Source: Byssothecium circinans (Eukaryota > Ascomycota > Dothideomycetes > Pleosporales > Massarinaceae). From it: 64,000 nt of DNA. Where the stretch lies: positions 240,868 through 304,867 of the forward strand of contig ML977002.1 of assembly GCA_010015675.1 (NCBI GenBank), in the 5' to 3' direction. Each line of letters starts with the position of its first letter. Position 1 is the first letter of the stretch. Shown here piece by piece: positions 23,743 through 35,352 of the stretch. A model generated the notes under the pieces. The model was not told the origin of the DNA and made no database searches. It worked only from the letters and a program-made list of their open reading frames with translations. Both the position numbers and the translations under genes were made by a program.

Positions 23743-24048
23743 ATGTCTCGAGCAACACTCCCTCCTTCCCGCTTGCAGCAAATAACTCTCATACCCCTTT
23801 CAATCCATACCGCACAAGATCCGCATAAGCTCCTACCTACGCGGCCACCGCCATTCACTTCCCAAGACCACCACGGCAAAGCTTGGCGTAGGCCGTACGT
23901 GTGCGAGGATCACCAGCGACTAAGAGCACTCTTGGAGCATGTTAAGCAGGATGAGGAAAATAACGCTGGCGCTGATGTAGAAAGTAGTTTTAACAAGAAT
24001 AAGAAAGAAGATGGATGTAAGGCGTGCGATAGCGAGGAAGAGGTTTGA
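23743..24048 (+). CDS. Small hypothetical protein
   Basis: A possible 101-residue protein starting MSRATLPPSRLQQ. It has a basic N-terminal half and a short helical, acidic C-terminal half with a CKAC pair near the end. No family recognised. It sits at the edge of the AT-rich island, in DNA of normal composition. The frame may be fortuitous. Confidence 0.3.
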   Translation: MSRATLPPSRLQQITLIPLSIHTAQDPHKLLPTRPPPFTSQDHHGKAWRRPYVCEDHQRLRALLEHVKQDEENNAGADVESSFNKNKKEDGCKACDSEEEV

Positions 24049-26080
24049 AAGTTTGTAGGAGGGAGAAAGGTAGTTGGGAAGTGTGGAGGGAGCGAAGGGC
24101 GGGAGGTTTGATTGTCCTTTTCATTTACGTTCTTCGTTCCTTTCGTGGTTAGGTTCACTAGATATATCACGAAGCTTCTGCTAAACCTCCTAGCTATCTT
24201 CTTTAGTTGCTAGAGGAATAGGACGCACGTTCTTAAAATAGCTATCCTAAGGATAAGGGAAAATAGTAGCTAAAGGGTTCTTATTCTTATTAATAAAGGA
24301 AGCTATAGCAAGTGTTTCCCTTCTTAAACAAACCCTATAATAATTGTAGGTGAGTTGAAAGTTATTATAACGTTGTATAGTTCAGGTAGCTATACTACTC
24401 TATATATTAGGTATGTAAGGGTATGGATAGATAAAGAAGATAGGTAAAAGAAATAAATATATTTATTGTTAGAGTTGCGGCTATCACGAAGTTGAAAGAC
24501 TTATATAGAGGGCTATAAAGGCTAAGTTTATAGTAGTTAACGTATTCTACTACTAAAGCAGCTATACTACTAAAGTAGCTACTTTTTCTTAGCAACACTA
24601 TTACTATACTTATTATAAAATACCTTAACTAATAAACGTAATACTTATTTAATAAGAAGGTAGGATTAAGCTTGCCCTTTAAGCTTACTAATTAGGCTAA
24701 TTTACAAGCCTCTAACGTGCTGCTAAGGCTTTTAATATTTATTATTAGAGACTCTTTATATACCTTAATAAAACTACCTTTTAACTAATAATAGTACTAA
24801 ACTATTTAAAACTATCCTTAACTAAAAAAGACATACTTATCTAATATATTCTTAACCTTAATTTATAAGGATTTATACCTATATTAGGTAAAGTATTAGA
24901 TATAGTAAATAAACTACTACGTAAGTAAAGTAGTAAGTAAGTAGGTATTAACTAGGTAGTATAGTTTATAGACTATTTAGAATAGTTATAAATAGTTTAG
25001 AACTATTTAAAGAACTATTAGAGAGTACTATAAGAAGATCCTAAGGTAGTTAGTATATAGTTTAAGCTTATATAAGATACTAAAGTAAAGTATAGTGTAT
25101 ATAATAATAATATATATAATTTTAATAAGACTAGCTTTTAGATAGGTATTATTAGCTCTATAAAAGTAGTTACTAGCTTAGAGAAGTAAGTAAGGCCTAT
25201 AATAGTTTAACTAGGTAATAAGAAGTAAGTAATAGAGATCTAGAGTATATATTTAAATAGTATATTTACTCTACTATTTATTATATATAAAAGACACATC
25301 TATATCTCTTTATAGTATTAGGAAGCTAATATACTACACAATTAAAAGCTCTTAGTCTTAGAGAATAGATAGATAAATAATAAGCTTAGTCTTATATAGT
25401 TAAAGCACTTTAACGCGTATATAAAGGTAAGAACTATTAGCGTCTATTAGTTACTAATTTTAAATAGCTATAAAAGCTACCTAAATTAAGATTTTAAGGA
25501 TTATTATTATAATAATAAGATTCTTATACTCTATATACTACTATACTTATTATATATCCTTTAGCTACTTAATATAGTATACTTTCTACTACTTAAGCGT
25601 AAGTACTTTAAGATTATTTAGGGCTTAGTATAAAAGTATATCTTTTATATTAATAAAAAAGTATTCTTACTAGCTTTTAAAGATATATTTTTAAGTATTT
25701 TTATAGTTTAGAACTATTAAAAGGCTTTTAAGGTAATAGGGCTAGTCCCTATAAATACGTAAGTAGTACTTAATTACTTTAATATATATATATATATATA
25801 TATACCTTACTAGGACCCTTACTACTAGAGATGCTATAGCTATTAAGAACTCTAAGTAATATATATAAATTTAGCTTATAGTTAAAGTTTATACGTAATT
25901 CTATTACCTAGTTACTATAAATAGCGTAGGATAGGCTTTTATAGCTTATTAAAGGTACTAAGTTAGTGCTATATTATACTATACTTATAAAGTTATATAT
26001 TAAAGAGCTTAAATAGTCACTTACAGTTATAACTAAGTATAAAATATATAAATATAAGTATATTTAGAAGGGTAGTACTA

Positions 26081-27048
26081 ACGTAAAGCACCACCGAACC
26101 GCCCACACCACCGAACCGCTCAAAAGCTTGGCAAGGAAAATCAAATATTCAACCTTTAATAACAATTTAAATNNNNNNNNNNNNNNNNNNNNNNNNNNNN
26201 NNNNNNNNNNNNNNNNNNNNNNNNNNNNNNNNNNNNNNNNNNNNNNNNNNNNNNNNNNNNNNNNNNNNNNNNNNNNNNNNNNNNNNNNNNNNNNNNNNNN
26301 NNNNNNNNNNNNNNNNNNNNNNNNNNNNNNNNNNNNNNNNNNNNNNNNNNNNNNNNNNNNNNNNNNNNNNNNNNNNNNNNNNNNNNNNNNNNNNNNNNNN
26401 NNNNNNNNNNNNNNNNNNNNNNNNNNNNNNNNNNNNNNNNNNNNNNNNNNNNNNNNNNNNNNNNNNNNNNNNNNNNNNNNNNNNNNNNNNNNNNNNNNNN
26501 NNNNNNNNNNNNNNNNNNNNNNNNNNNNNNNNNNNNNNNNNNNNNNNNNNNNNNNNNNNNNNNNNNNNNNNNNNNNNNNNNNNNNNNNNNNNNNNNNNNN
26601 NNNNNNNNNNNNNNNNNNNNNNNNNNNNNNNNNNNNNNNNNNNNNNNNNNNNNNNNNNNNNNNNNNNNNNNNNNNNNNNNNNNNNNNNNNNNNNNNNNNN
26701 NNNNNNNNNNNNNNNNNNNNNNNNNNNNNNNNNNNNNNNNNNNNNNNNNNNNNNNNNNNNNNNNNNNNNNNNNNNNNNNNNNNNNNNNNNNNNNNNNNNN
26801 NNNNNNNNNNNNNNNNNNNNNNNNNNNNNNNNNNNNNNNNNNNNNNNNNNNNNNNNNNNNNNNNNNNNNNNNNNNNNNNNNNNNNNNNNNNNNNNNNNNN
26901 NNNNNNNNNNNNNNNNNNNNNNNNNNNNNNNNNNNNNNNNNNNNNNNNNNNNNNNNNTAGCTTTGTTATTAAGATATCCTGTTTTGATTTTCTAATGCCA
27001 AGCTTTTGAGCGGTTCGGTGGTGTGGGCGGTTCGGTGGTGCTTTACGT
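26081..27048. mobile_element. Inner TIR element (non-RIPed), internal sequence unknown
   Basis: A near-perfect inverted repeat of about 55 bp bounds this insert. It begins ACGTAAAGCACCACCGAACC and includes two tandem copies of CACCACCGAACCGC, then CAAAAGCTTGGCA. TA flanks both ends (26079-26080, 27049-27050). Most of the inside is an N gap, so its true length and content are unknown. Unlike its host element the ends keep their CpA and CpG dinucleotides, so this copy has not been RIP-mutated in the visible part. Confidence 0.85.
26173..26957. other. Assembly gap (N run)
   Basis: 785 N characters inside the inner transposon. The left flank matches the start of the element at 63870, so the assembly probably broke on this repeat. 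Any reading frame spanning it is meaningless. Confidence 1.
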
Positions 27049-28047
27049 TATAGAGTATAGTTTTATAATAGACTTATATAGTTCTAAACTATTAAAAATA
27101 GTTTAGAACCATAAAAGGGTAAAGGTAGAAGGTAAGAGTAAAGTATAATAACTATAATAACTAGGTATTTAGCGCTATAGTAACTATAGTAAGACTAGGT
27201 ATAATATAAGAACTTATTAAGCTAATAAAGAGAGTTTTTTTAAGTTAGAGGCTAGTACTTAGTATATATTTTTAGATAGTAATATAGACAATAATAATAA
27301 TATAGTTAAGTAAGTTAGTGTTACTAAGGAAAAGTAGCTACTTTAGTAGTGTAGCTGCTTTAGTAGTGAAATATATTACTACTAATATCTAGCTTTATAT
27401 AAGTTTAGTTATATAGTTAGGTAGGTTATATACTACGTATAAATCTAAGCTGTATCTCTTGCCTATCTTCCTTCTTTATCTACACCCTCGTATATCTAAA
27501 GATTAGTACAGTTATTTAAGCATAGCTTCCCCTTTTAATAAAGATAAGAATCTTTTAGCTATCCTTATCCCGTATCCTTAGCTAAGCTACTTCAAGGATA
27601 TCCGTCCTATCCCTCTAGCAACTAAACTATATATATAGTGCATAATCTTAACTTATTCCATAACTAAGCAGCCGAGCCCTAGAGAATTTAACTCATGTGA
27701 AGCTAGATATTAGTAATAACTGCTACAAACTTAGCCCTTGTAGCTATCTATCCGAGTTCTTCAACTCGCGATGGCCGCAACTCCAGCTTCCTTTCTTTTT
27801 CCTTTGTACCTCCCATCCGGCCGATAGGCAAATTTCCGTGCATTGGGTTGAGGGTTGGAGATGGAAATAGAGAAGAACAATACGGACGTGACTATAAGGT
27901 GGGAGGAAAAGATGGGAAGTTTGCGAGTGTGCTATTGTTGCGTAACGGTTGATTATATGCTGTACCAGATCCTTCTTCCGTTTGAGGAAGGGACATTTTA
28001 CAAGCAGTAGAAGAAGAAAGAGATACAAAGATAACCGGCCCTCCGCC

Positions 28048-28944
28048 TTACAGCACTTTCTGCCCCCATTTCCTGCTTAGCCACGCACGCAGTGCATCTA
28101 GTCTTAGCACTCTGGCGTCGATCCCAACACTCTGAGAACCATCTTTCTTTTTCGCCATGATCCTGAAGGTGTCCACTCCGAGCCAGTCTTTCAAAACCCC
28201 CGCCATCTCTTCTCCACGAGGGAGCCTGTCCAAATACCACAAGTAGGCCCCATACCCAACCCCATACAACAGTGCCAACACCAAGCCCACCCACCCAAAA
28301 TCATCACCCAGCTTGATATCTCTACCTTCCTTGGCCAGCTTCAAACGCTCGTCGGCATCACCCGTCGGTCTCCCGTAGCGATCAACCTCGGCATGTCCAG
28401 CCCACCAGCCCTCTCGAATTGCGCTCACAGTTCTACTCGCACCGTACGCTAGCGCCCTAAAATTCCCAGGATCTCGCCTCAAAACCCCAAGGAAGATGTA
28501 GAAGATGATGCAAACGAGGTAGACCGGCTGTTGGACAGTCTGAGCGACGAGGGTGGCGACTTGGCTGACTTGCACAAGCAACTTAACCGCGAAGAAGGTT
28601 GCGGTTCCGGCGATCAATGTATTGGTGACGAGGGCAATGAGGGAGCCAAACCCGCTGAGTTGGAACCCGAGGAAACAAACGCTGCGTATGATACATGTGA
28701 TGAGGAACGTGGTCGCAGGCTGGGGCACGCGCTTTATCAGGACGATGTTGAAAAATTGGCCCAGAGCTGCGAGGATGCCGCTGAGAACGATGCCGAGCGA
28801 GGGGATGAAATCGGGGATTGAGCGTCGGCGGGGAGGAGGTTGGTATTTTGGTGATGGGGATAAGCGGGAAGTATTTCTGCTGCTTGAGTAGCGGTCGAGG
28901 AGGGCGAGGTCGGCAGAACGCTTGGCTCGTGTTTTGGGCGGCAT
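28048..28944 (-). CDS. Multi-pass membrane protein of unknown function
   Basis: A single-exon 298-residue protein. It starts with a basic, Ser/Pro-rich cytosolic-looking tail (MPPKTRAKRSADLALLDRYS), then has about five hydrophobic segments at residues 48-70, 78-98, 102-125, 140-155 and 218-240. A charged loop with RYGRPTGDADERLKLAKEG lies between the fourth and fifth. It ends in a basic soluble tail. No signal peptide or catalytic motif is seen. The length and good codon use make it a real gene; I do not recognise the family. Confidence 0.7.
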   Translation of the reverse strand: MPPKTRAKRSADLALLDRYSSSRNTSRLSPSPKYQPPPRRRSIPDFIPSLGIVLSGILAALGQFFNIVLIKRVPQPATTFLITCIIRSVCFLGFQLSGFGSLIALVTNTLIAGTATFFAVKLLVQVSQVATLVAQTVQQPVYLVCIIFYIFLGVLRRDPGNFRALAYGASRTVSAIREGWWAGHAEVDRYGRPTGDADERLKLAKEGRDIKLGDDFGWVGLVLALLYGVGYGAYLWYLDRLPRGEEMAGVLKDWLGVDTFRIMAKKKDGSQSVGIDARVLRLDALRAWLSRKWGQKVL

Positions 28945-29995
28945 TTTGGATAGAGAGGGTTGTGGGGACGTTGCGATGGGGTTGGAGGAATGAGGATGGC
29001 GATGTTTCTGGGAGACTAGCTGGATGCGGATGTCGAATGGACGGGAATGGATTTCTTTGTGGGGAGGTGTGGAATACGAGTGTTGTCAAGAGGCAAAGGG
29101 AGAATTGACCAGAGAACTTCACATCGAACTGTAGCTCAGACATGACTTTCACAAGCCTACTGTCATGGAATCGACCTACCCTGGCCTCCTTACCAAGGTA
29201 GAAGGGGAAATGTTTAGAAAGAGGACTCGTCCTTAAAGATAGTATTTTATCGAAGCTGCATTTAAAGCCTCTGTAGGGACATTTGGTAGAGGTTCCGTGA
29301 ATGAGCCTTGTCTAGGCTTGTCTTTGCTGTCATTCGAAAGAAGTGCTTTGGCATTATGGCTCCCAACTAGTGTGGAAGTGAGAAGTCTTCGAGAAGGTTG
29401 CATCTCTTGGCGGCGTACTACGCATCGACCACCCGAATTGGTATGCTTTACGTGGGAACTAAGGCTCGAGACAAGGGCGTTTCGAGGCGCAGCAAAGGAT
29501 TACTGTGCAATCTGGTCTCATTTGAAGCAGCAGGTGGTGTGAAAGACCAGTCGCTCACTGGCCGACGTTGGAACGCGGGGTAGCAGACCACCGGTGACGG
29601 TTCGCTATTTGCTATTTGCTGCCTGTGTGGATGTGTTGTCTGAAGTGTTGGGGAGGCGTCAGGGGCTGTGGGGAGTGAATACCAGCCATGTGGTGCTAAT
29701 CTTGTTTCGTTCAAGAGCCACAGATCGGCACAGGGATGTAGGCGCTCCTTTTCTGGGTGAAGAAGAGGGCGTCGCGGCGTCGATACCCTGGTGTCTGCTA
29801 GAAGACGGGCAAGAATTAAGAGGTCTGCGATGGTGCATGGAAGAAGAGAAAAAATGGAAATTCTAGCGTTGCAGATCTGTGAGGAGTAAGTAGGAGAAGG
29901 GAATGGTGGGGCGCAGTACGGCGCGCCACTGCGCCTGTGCTGACTGGCTTGGCGGACCGGCGCTGGTGCCGACGAGATTGCGCTCCGCTTAGGCC
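28945..29995. other. Divergent intergenic region
   Basis: Lies between the leftward membrane-protein gene and the rightward GT34 gene. A 268-codon minus-strand frame (29448-30254) overlaps the GT34 first exon and has biased, motif-free composition, so I treat it as a shadow. Confidence 0.45.
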
Positions 29996-31320
29996 ATGAA
30001 AAGGAATAAAGACATGGCTTACCCTCATTCTCCCCATCGTCGCGCCAGCCGCAGCCACTCTGCCTCTGCCTCTGCCTCTCCTTGTCCGCGTCCTCCTCCC
30101 TCTCCTCCGCCGCCGCCTCTGCCCCGCCGCCGACGCTTCTTCCGCACACTCCGGGCCGCGACCATGATGCTGCCGTCCAGCTCTCGCAGCCCGCTGTTTG
30201 CGCTTGCCGTGTCGGCCGGCTTCGTGTTGATCTTCGTCTTTGGCCTTCTCGCATGGCAGAGCCCGTCGCGCATGGCGTTCCCGGACAGCAGCAGCCGCAT
30301 CGTGGTGTATGTTGCCCCCTAGAGGTTCGAGGTCATGATACTGACTCGCACAGCCCGAGCGACCACGTCGTCAACACGCCCACCATCACCGACATCATCC
30401 CGCTGCTCTACTCCTCGCTCACCATCGCGCCCGCCGAGCCGACCTTCTCCTACATCGACGAAGGCAACAACCTCACCCGCCTCGAGCTGCCTCGAAAACC
30501 GCGCTACAAGAAGAAGCTTGGCAAGGACGTGCTGATTCTGGACCTCGAGACGCGCCAGCTGCCGTCCACCGAAGACTTCAAGAAGGGCGAATTCCACTGG
30601 CGCAAGCTGAACCACGTCTCGGCCGGCATCTTCAACCACTACACCTATGCCCTCGCCCATGGCTACGACTACAAGTTCATCCGCGCCGCCGAATTTGAAG
30701 ATCGCCACGCCACCTGGATCAAACCCTCCGCCCTAGCCAACCACATCAACGACTACAAGTTCATCGTCTTCATGGACGCCGATGCCACCTTCCGCTTCAC
30801 GCACCTGCCTGTTGAGTGGATGCTGAACTACTGGAAGATTGAGCCGCATCACAGCATTACCATGGCCCTTGATCCGTGGGATCCGACGGCGCCCGAAACC
30901 AACTCGGACCGTTTCAACCGCACCCTCACCAACACGGGCTTCATGATAGTGCAGAACAACGGCCATACGCAGGCCATTCTCAAGGCGTGGCACGAGTGCC
31001 CGGACGACATCCGCTACCGGGGCTGCTCCGAATGGAAGGGCCCGCGCTTCCACGAACAATCGGCCTTTGGCGAGTACATTCGCTACGACTACGAGAAATA
31101 CATCAAAGAGCTGCCCTGCGCCGAGGCCAACGGATACCCAGGCGTCACGCAGTCGCACTGCGAGGGCCGCTTCGTACGACACTACTGGTTCAACAAATTC
31201 CGGATCAAGGAAGACTACAGCGAAAACATGATGAACGCCATCACTCTCCCTCTGCAACGCATCTTCGCCCAAAACACAGACGGCGTCATCTACGAGCAGA
31301 AAAAGAATGTGATCTATTGA
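29996..31320 (+). CDS. GT34 family glycosyltransferase (GMA12/MNN10 type), Golgi type II membrane
   Basis: Exons 29996-30306 and 30354-31320 give about 425 residues; the 47 bp intron starts GTATGT and ends GCACAG and keeps the frame. The N-terminus is a short cytosolic Pro/Arg-rich tail, then one membrane anchor (LFALAVSAGFVLIFVFGLLA), so the enzyme would face the Golgi lumen. The catalytic domain contains YKFIVFMDADATF with the DxD metal/nucleotide-sugar motif, then TNTGFMIVQNN and HEQSAFGEY, as in alpha-1,2-galactosyl and alpha-1,6-mannosyl transferases of this family. A short EQKKNVIY tail closes the protein. Which sugar it transfers cannot be read from the sequence. The likely role is N-glycan outer chain or wall mannan synthesis. 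Confidence 0.85.
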
Positions 31321-33224
31321 AGTGATTCTTCTTTGACGAAAATGGGAGTTCGTGTGTTCGGGAGTCCAAGAGGTGGTAATGTCACTATACGCTATTTTAA
31401 TCGACTTTGGGGGCAAAGAAAACGGAGCAATGGGGTTATTTCGTCAACGGTCGCCATCTTTTCCAGCATGCATAGCAAGATTTGCATTATTCGGCGTTCA
31501 GCGTGGTACATTTGGGGGGTTGCGGGCTGCGGGTTGCAGATTGCATTCAGGGAGCTTCATCATATCACTTTGGTTATCTCCGGGAAAGTTTGAACCCACT
31601 TTTTCTATCTCTTCCCCTTTATACTGTATTTTGGAGGGTTGTTATTTTCTTTGTCTTTTGGTTGGGACGATTGGATGGATGGACGGGATGGAGGCATGAA
31701 TGGGTTCAAGAACTCCTGCTTTTCTTATTTGACTGCTGCGAGATGATACCCCCTGATAAGGTACCGAGTCTTTCACTGAATCTACTGTAATTACAAAAAA
31801 CATGTCAAAACTATACAACGAGTTTTCGAACTATCTTCACACTTCTCCAATCATCCATTTATGCCTCCGATTCTTAGGTAACATGCGTCGCTCATCAGAC
31901 CATCAGCCCTTGGCTCCGCGCGGCTTGTCTTGGACTTGACTTGGAGAGCATGCGCGCCGCCTCGTTGCACCGGCCGTTAGCGCAACAAGCAAAAGCGAGC
32001 AGAGCGAGCGCTCGTTTGCAAAGCCCTGCGGTAGAGGGGCCTAGATTGCCTTCTTTTCCGCACAGATGGCTATAATTATAACAGGGTTAACGAGTTGACG
32101 GTTCTGAGCGGCCCGATCTCGTCCAATCCGCAGCGCGCAGTAGAAAGATGAGAAGATGACATGAGCGCAGCCGTTTTACCATGACTCCAAGACAGGCAGT
32201 AGTTCGACGAGACTAGCACCACCTCACTTGTCTATTCGCGTCAGCCCGCCCGTTTCCTGTTCAATACCTATTCAAGCTAAGAGAGAAAAGTGAGAAGATG
32301 GCGGTGCGCAGCGGACTTTTTTTTTGACTTGACTTGACTTGCAGCTTGCTTGCGCCAATACGGCTGCTTCGGCACGGATAGCGCGGCAACGCATGGATCG
32401 ACTCGGGTCTGGGTCGTCTGGACCGGGATTGTGATTGGATGGCTATGGTCTTGGGCTTCGAGAAGGGCTTGCGAGGGCGGGAATTGTTCTAGTGGATTTC
32501 CTTGTTCGGGAGGGGAGGGGCTGGGGAATGTATTTCTGTTGGGAAAGAGGGGGGGTTGTTGGGGTTTCGAAGATATACAGTGAGGTAGTTGGGAAGGGAG
32601 GGGTGTGCGTGCGTGTGGGTTTTCATTAGATGGATGCTGCTGCTGGTGTTGTTGTTTTGGACGGGGATGAGGATTGCGGGGTGGTTTCGAGGGAGGTGCG
32701 TGGGCCTAGGTACGCGTATCGACGGGGATGCATGGACAACCTCGGGAGATACGGAAAAGGTTTCATGAGGTATTCTTCTCCGAGGTTGTTGAGCAGTCAC
32801 CAGTCACTGGTGTCACATGGTATATTTTGGAAAAGACGTTATCGAGTTAAAATACAATCACCTTCGCCAACATACCATGGTAATAGTAATACGAGATGCA
32901 TATATGTAGGGGGTACTCTTTACTTTTCCAGGTACCTGGTACTTTGCCCCGAGACTCTGGTAAGATATCACCTCGCTTGATAACTTACGACAGTTTGTTT
33001 TCGATAACAGTAGCGACATCTTGAAGAAACAACAACGCGTAGATATGTCTGAGTATGATAGTGGCGTGCTAATACTTGCGTTTCGTTACACAACATGAGC
33101 TATCTTACCCAAAAGATCCTGCGTCCACTCAACAACACCAAACATCGCTAACCACCACGAACCCCAATGGCGCCCTCAATCATCGACCGCACCTCATCAC
33201 ATCTTCCCCAACTCCCACACCAAC
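31321..33224. other. Intergenic; no supported gene
   Basis: 1.9 kb between convergent genes. Overlapping short frames on both strands have no motif and no consistent splice sites. The only structures I note are a short CTTGA repeat (GACTTGACTTGACTTG near 32326-32341) and a run of nine T just before it. Confidence 0.45.
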
Positions 33225-34235
33225 CTAACCCAGGAGATACTCCCCAGCCAACCCCGCAGAAATAGTAATAGCCGGCCCCCAAAATCCGTAAGTAAACCAC
33301 CAAGAGCAACTCTCCGGCTCACTGAGGTCAACCTGACTCATCATCAAATTCAAACTCGCAAAGCTCCCGCCCGCAGCAACCCCATAAAACAGCAGCCCCG
33401 TAATCCCCGCATACCACCCAGCCGCCACCAACAACCCCACAACCGCATTACTCAACAGCCAAAGAATCGTCTTCCCCCACTTCCTCCCAAACAGCACCGC
33501 CGTGCTCTTGACCCCAATCTTCATATCCATATCGTAGTCCTGGTAGCCGTACACGGTATCGTACACCACGGTCCAGATCAGCGCAGCCAGGAAAAGCGCT
33601 TGCGTCGAGGTATTCTTCCACGCTTCTTGGACTCCGAGAGCGCTGCTTCCGACGACAACCGCCCATTGCAGTGCAACTCCCAAGATGACCTGCGGGAAAT
33701 GCGTGTGCCGTTTTGAAAACGGGTAGTAGAAATTCGCAACTACACTTGGTATACTGGCCCACGCCGTCTCCTCAGGCAGCCATAGAAATACTACGAAGCC
33801 CAATGCTGCATTCGCGGCTGTGAATGTAAAAGCTTGTAGCTCGCTGATTGCGCCGCGGGGGATTGGGCGTTTGGCGGTGCGGGGGATTTGCCTGTCGATG
33901 GGGGCATCGATTAGGTCGTTCCAGCCATGGATTGCGTTGGAGAGGAAGAAAGAGCCGATGAAGAGCGTGAGCGAGGTATTCAGGAGGTGCGGTATTGGGG
34001 CGGAGAGCGTGATGGAGGCGTGCAGCAGGCCGAAGAGGTGCGGGAAGTAGATCAATAAAAGGGGCACCGGGGGACTGAGGCGTGCGAGTTGAATGTAAGG
34101 GATTACAGGCGCTGGGAGGAGAGAGACCCAGTAGCTGGTTACTGTCACGCCGTCGAAGCGGGTTGGTGTGGGTTTGCCTTTCGTACCATTGTTTGCGGCG
34201 GTTTCTGGGATGAGGGTCGAGGGGGAGGTTTTCAT
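33225..34235 (-). CDS. UbiA-family integral membrane prenyltransferase
   Basis: A 336-residue single-exon protein with some eight to nine hydrophobic segments. The two Asp-rich prenyl-diphosphate/Mg2+ motifs are present: NDLIDAPIDRQIPRT at about residues 105-119, followed by KRPIPRGAIS, and YDTVYGYQDYDMDMKIGVKS at about 218-237. These enzymes attach a prenyl chain to an aromatic ring: COQ2 in ubiquinone synthesis, or relatives in fungal meroterpenoid pathways. There is no obvious mitochondrial presequence (the N-terminus is MKTSPSTLIPETAANNGTK), so a secondary-metabolism or ER enzyme is as likely as COQ2. It has no partner gene for a meroterpenoid pathway nearby; the FAS pair is 16 kb away. 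Confidence 0.85.
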   Translation of the reverse strand: MKTSPSTLIPETAANNGTKGKPTPTRFDGVTVTSYWVSLLPAPVIPYIQLARLSPPVPLLLIYFPHLFGLLHASITLSAPIPHLLNTSLTLFIGSFFLSNAIHGWNDLIDAPIDRQIPRTAKRPIPRGAISELQAFTFTAANAALGFVVFLWLPEETAWASIPSVVANFYYPFSKRHTHFPQVILGVALQWAVVVGSSALGVQEAWKNTSTQALFLAALIWTVVYDTVYGYQDYDMDMKIGVKSTAVLFGRKWGKTILWLLSNAVVGLLVAAGWYAGITGLLFYGVAAGGSFASLNLMMSQVDLSEPESCSWWFTYGFWGPAITISAGLAGEYLLG

Positions 34236-35352
34236 GCCGGTGTTGACGCGTCGGTTGAGGGTTTTGGTGTGTGGACCCTGACGCGGGGTAGGCGGGTGGG
34301 TAGTGCGGATCTCAGCTCTCTAACAATTCACCCCCGAATACCAACGATATTAGTGTAAGGTACTCCGAACCGACTGTGACAGGACGGACAAGAGACTCAA
34401 CTCGTACGTAAGGTAGCCTCTAGAGTCAAGCGAATTGAAGAATAAAAGAACAGTTCGTATCCAACGAATCCGCCACCCACCCTATTTATACCATTTTCCC
34501 TCTCTCTCTCTGTGTAAAAGTCGGTGAACGATATGCTCACATGCACCTGTCGTTTAAGGATGCCCTTTCCATGAGAGCAGAAGAAACTCCCCGACCGATC
34601 CAGATCGCTTTGAGGAACCACGCCGTACATATGTATTACAGCGGCACAGGCCCAGGGCCAATGATACATATTGGGCTTAGTTTGGCGGACAATACATCTA
34701 GATGCCTGCAATACAAGCCGCGCCCGCGCCACCTTGTCCTGGAATGGAAACCGATTGTCTCTGAAGGAAATTTTCGTGTAACGGCTTTGCTCTACCGTAG
34801 CGAGGCGGTTGGTTGGAAAATTATTAGATTGACAGGGAGGTGGTTGGTCGATCTACCCCAACATACTTGATTCGACCTACCCATTACAGCAGGAGTACAT
34901 CGGACATGCATGGTAGATAAGGTAGGCTCATGTACCTTGTTGTTCATGCAAAACCTCGAAGAATCCTCCGCATGGGGGAAATGATACGAATTGACACGTT
35001 GCGAGCGATGACGAAATCCCTAGGGTTTGCCTCGCTACCGGTAAAATTGTTCGGAGCTTACATGCAGTGGGTGCCATCAATCAAAACTCCAAGATTAAAG
35101 ATCGCTATACAAGATCTTGTCGAATTTGAAAATACGTTCATTGCAAAATCTACGCGCTTGCAACGGATCCCCCCGAAGCCACCCCCACCCTTGAAGCACG
35201 ACATCGACATTATCAGCGGCCCTGCCCGTCGCCAACTACCCAGCTGCCATTGTAGGTGAGCTCCCCACGCCGAGGGGGTGTAGGATTCACACCTGGACAC
35301 CAACATCGATGTCACTTTTGCATACATCGTGAGGGTGATTGTGGGAGATGGA
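34236..35352. other. Intergenic; no supported gene
   Basis: Upstream of the leftward prenyltransferase gene and downstream of the leftward disordered-protein gene. It has a short TC-rich run near 34497-34511. Open frames are short and motif-free. Confidence 0.4.

Larger units (their letters stand above)
24540..27376 (+). mobile_element. Pogo/Fot1-type DNA transposon, RIP-degraded, interrupted
   Basis: Terminal inverted repeats of about 60 bp: left begins ACGTATTCTACTACTAAAGC, right is the same with extra C-to-T/G-to-A changes. TA lies on both sides (24538-24539 and 27377-27378). Without the inner insertion the element is about 1.87 kb, close to the 1.83 kb of the relative at 61990-63823, to which it aligns in opposite orientation. 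The interior is extremely AT-rich with stops in every frame, and the transposase, which would run on the + strand, is unreadable. C-to-T loss in both strands fits repeat-induced point mutation. Confidence 0.85.
24202..27626. repeat. Outer inverted-repeat element split by a transposon
   Basis: The sequence TTTAGTTGCTAGAG at 24202 recurs inverted at the right end (27613-27626). Behind it, the two arms stay similar for over 100 bp (left GGATAAGGGAAAATAGTAGC; the right arm's complement reads GGGATAAGGATAGC), then diverge, with a further match around GATAAAGAAGATAGG. With the internal transposon removed the whole is about 590 bp, so this looks like a small foldback or MITE-like element. I could not identify a clear target-site duplication. 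Confidence 0.6.

Noticed and set aside
26128..27009. Open reading frame running through the N gap
   Set aside because: Only the two ends are real sequence; the middle is unknown bases, so the frame has no meaning.
24200..27700. CRISPR-like or centromeric repeat array in the AT-rich island
   Set aside because: The repeated motifs are inverted transposon ends and RIP-type AT drift; there are no regular spacers, and the organism is a fungus.
29448..30254. 268-codon minus-strand frame opposite the GT34 first exon
   Set aside because: Low-complexity, no motif, and it overlaps a well-supported membrane anchor on the other strand. Read as a shadow.
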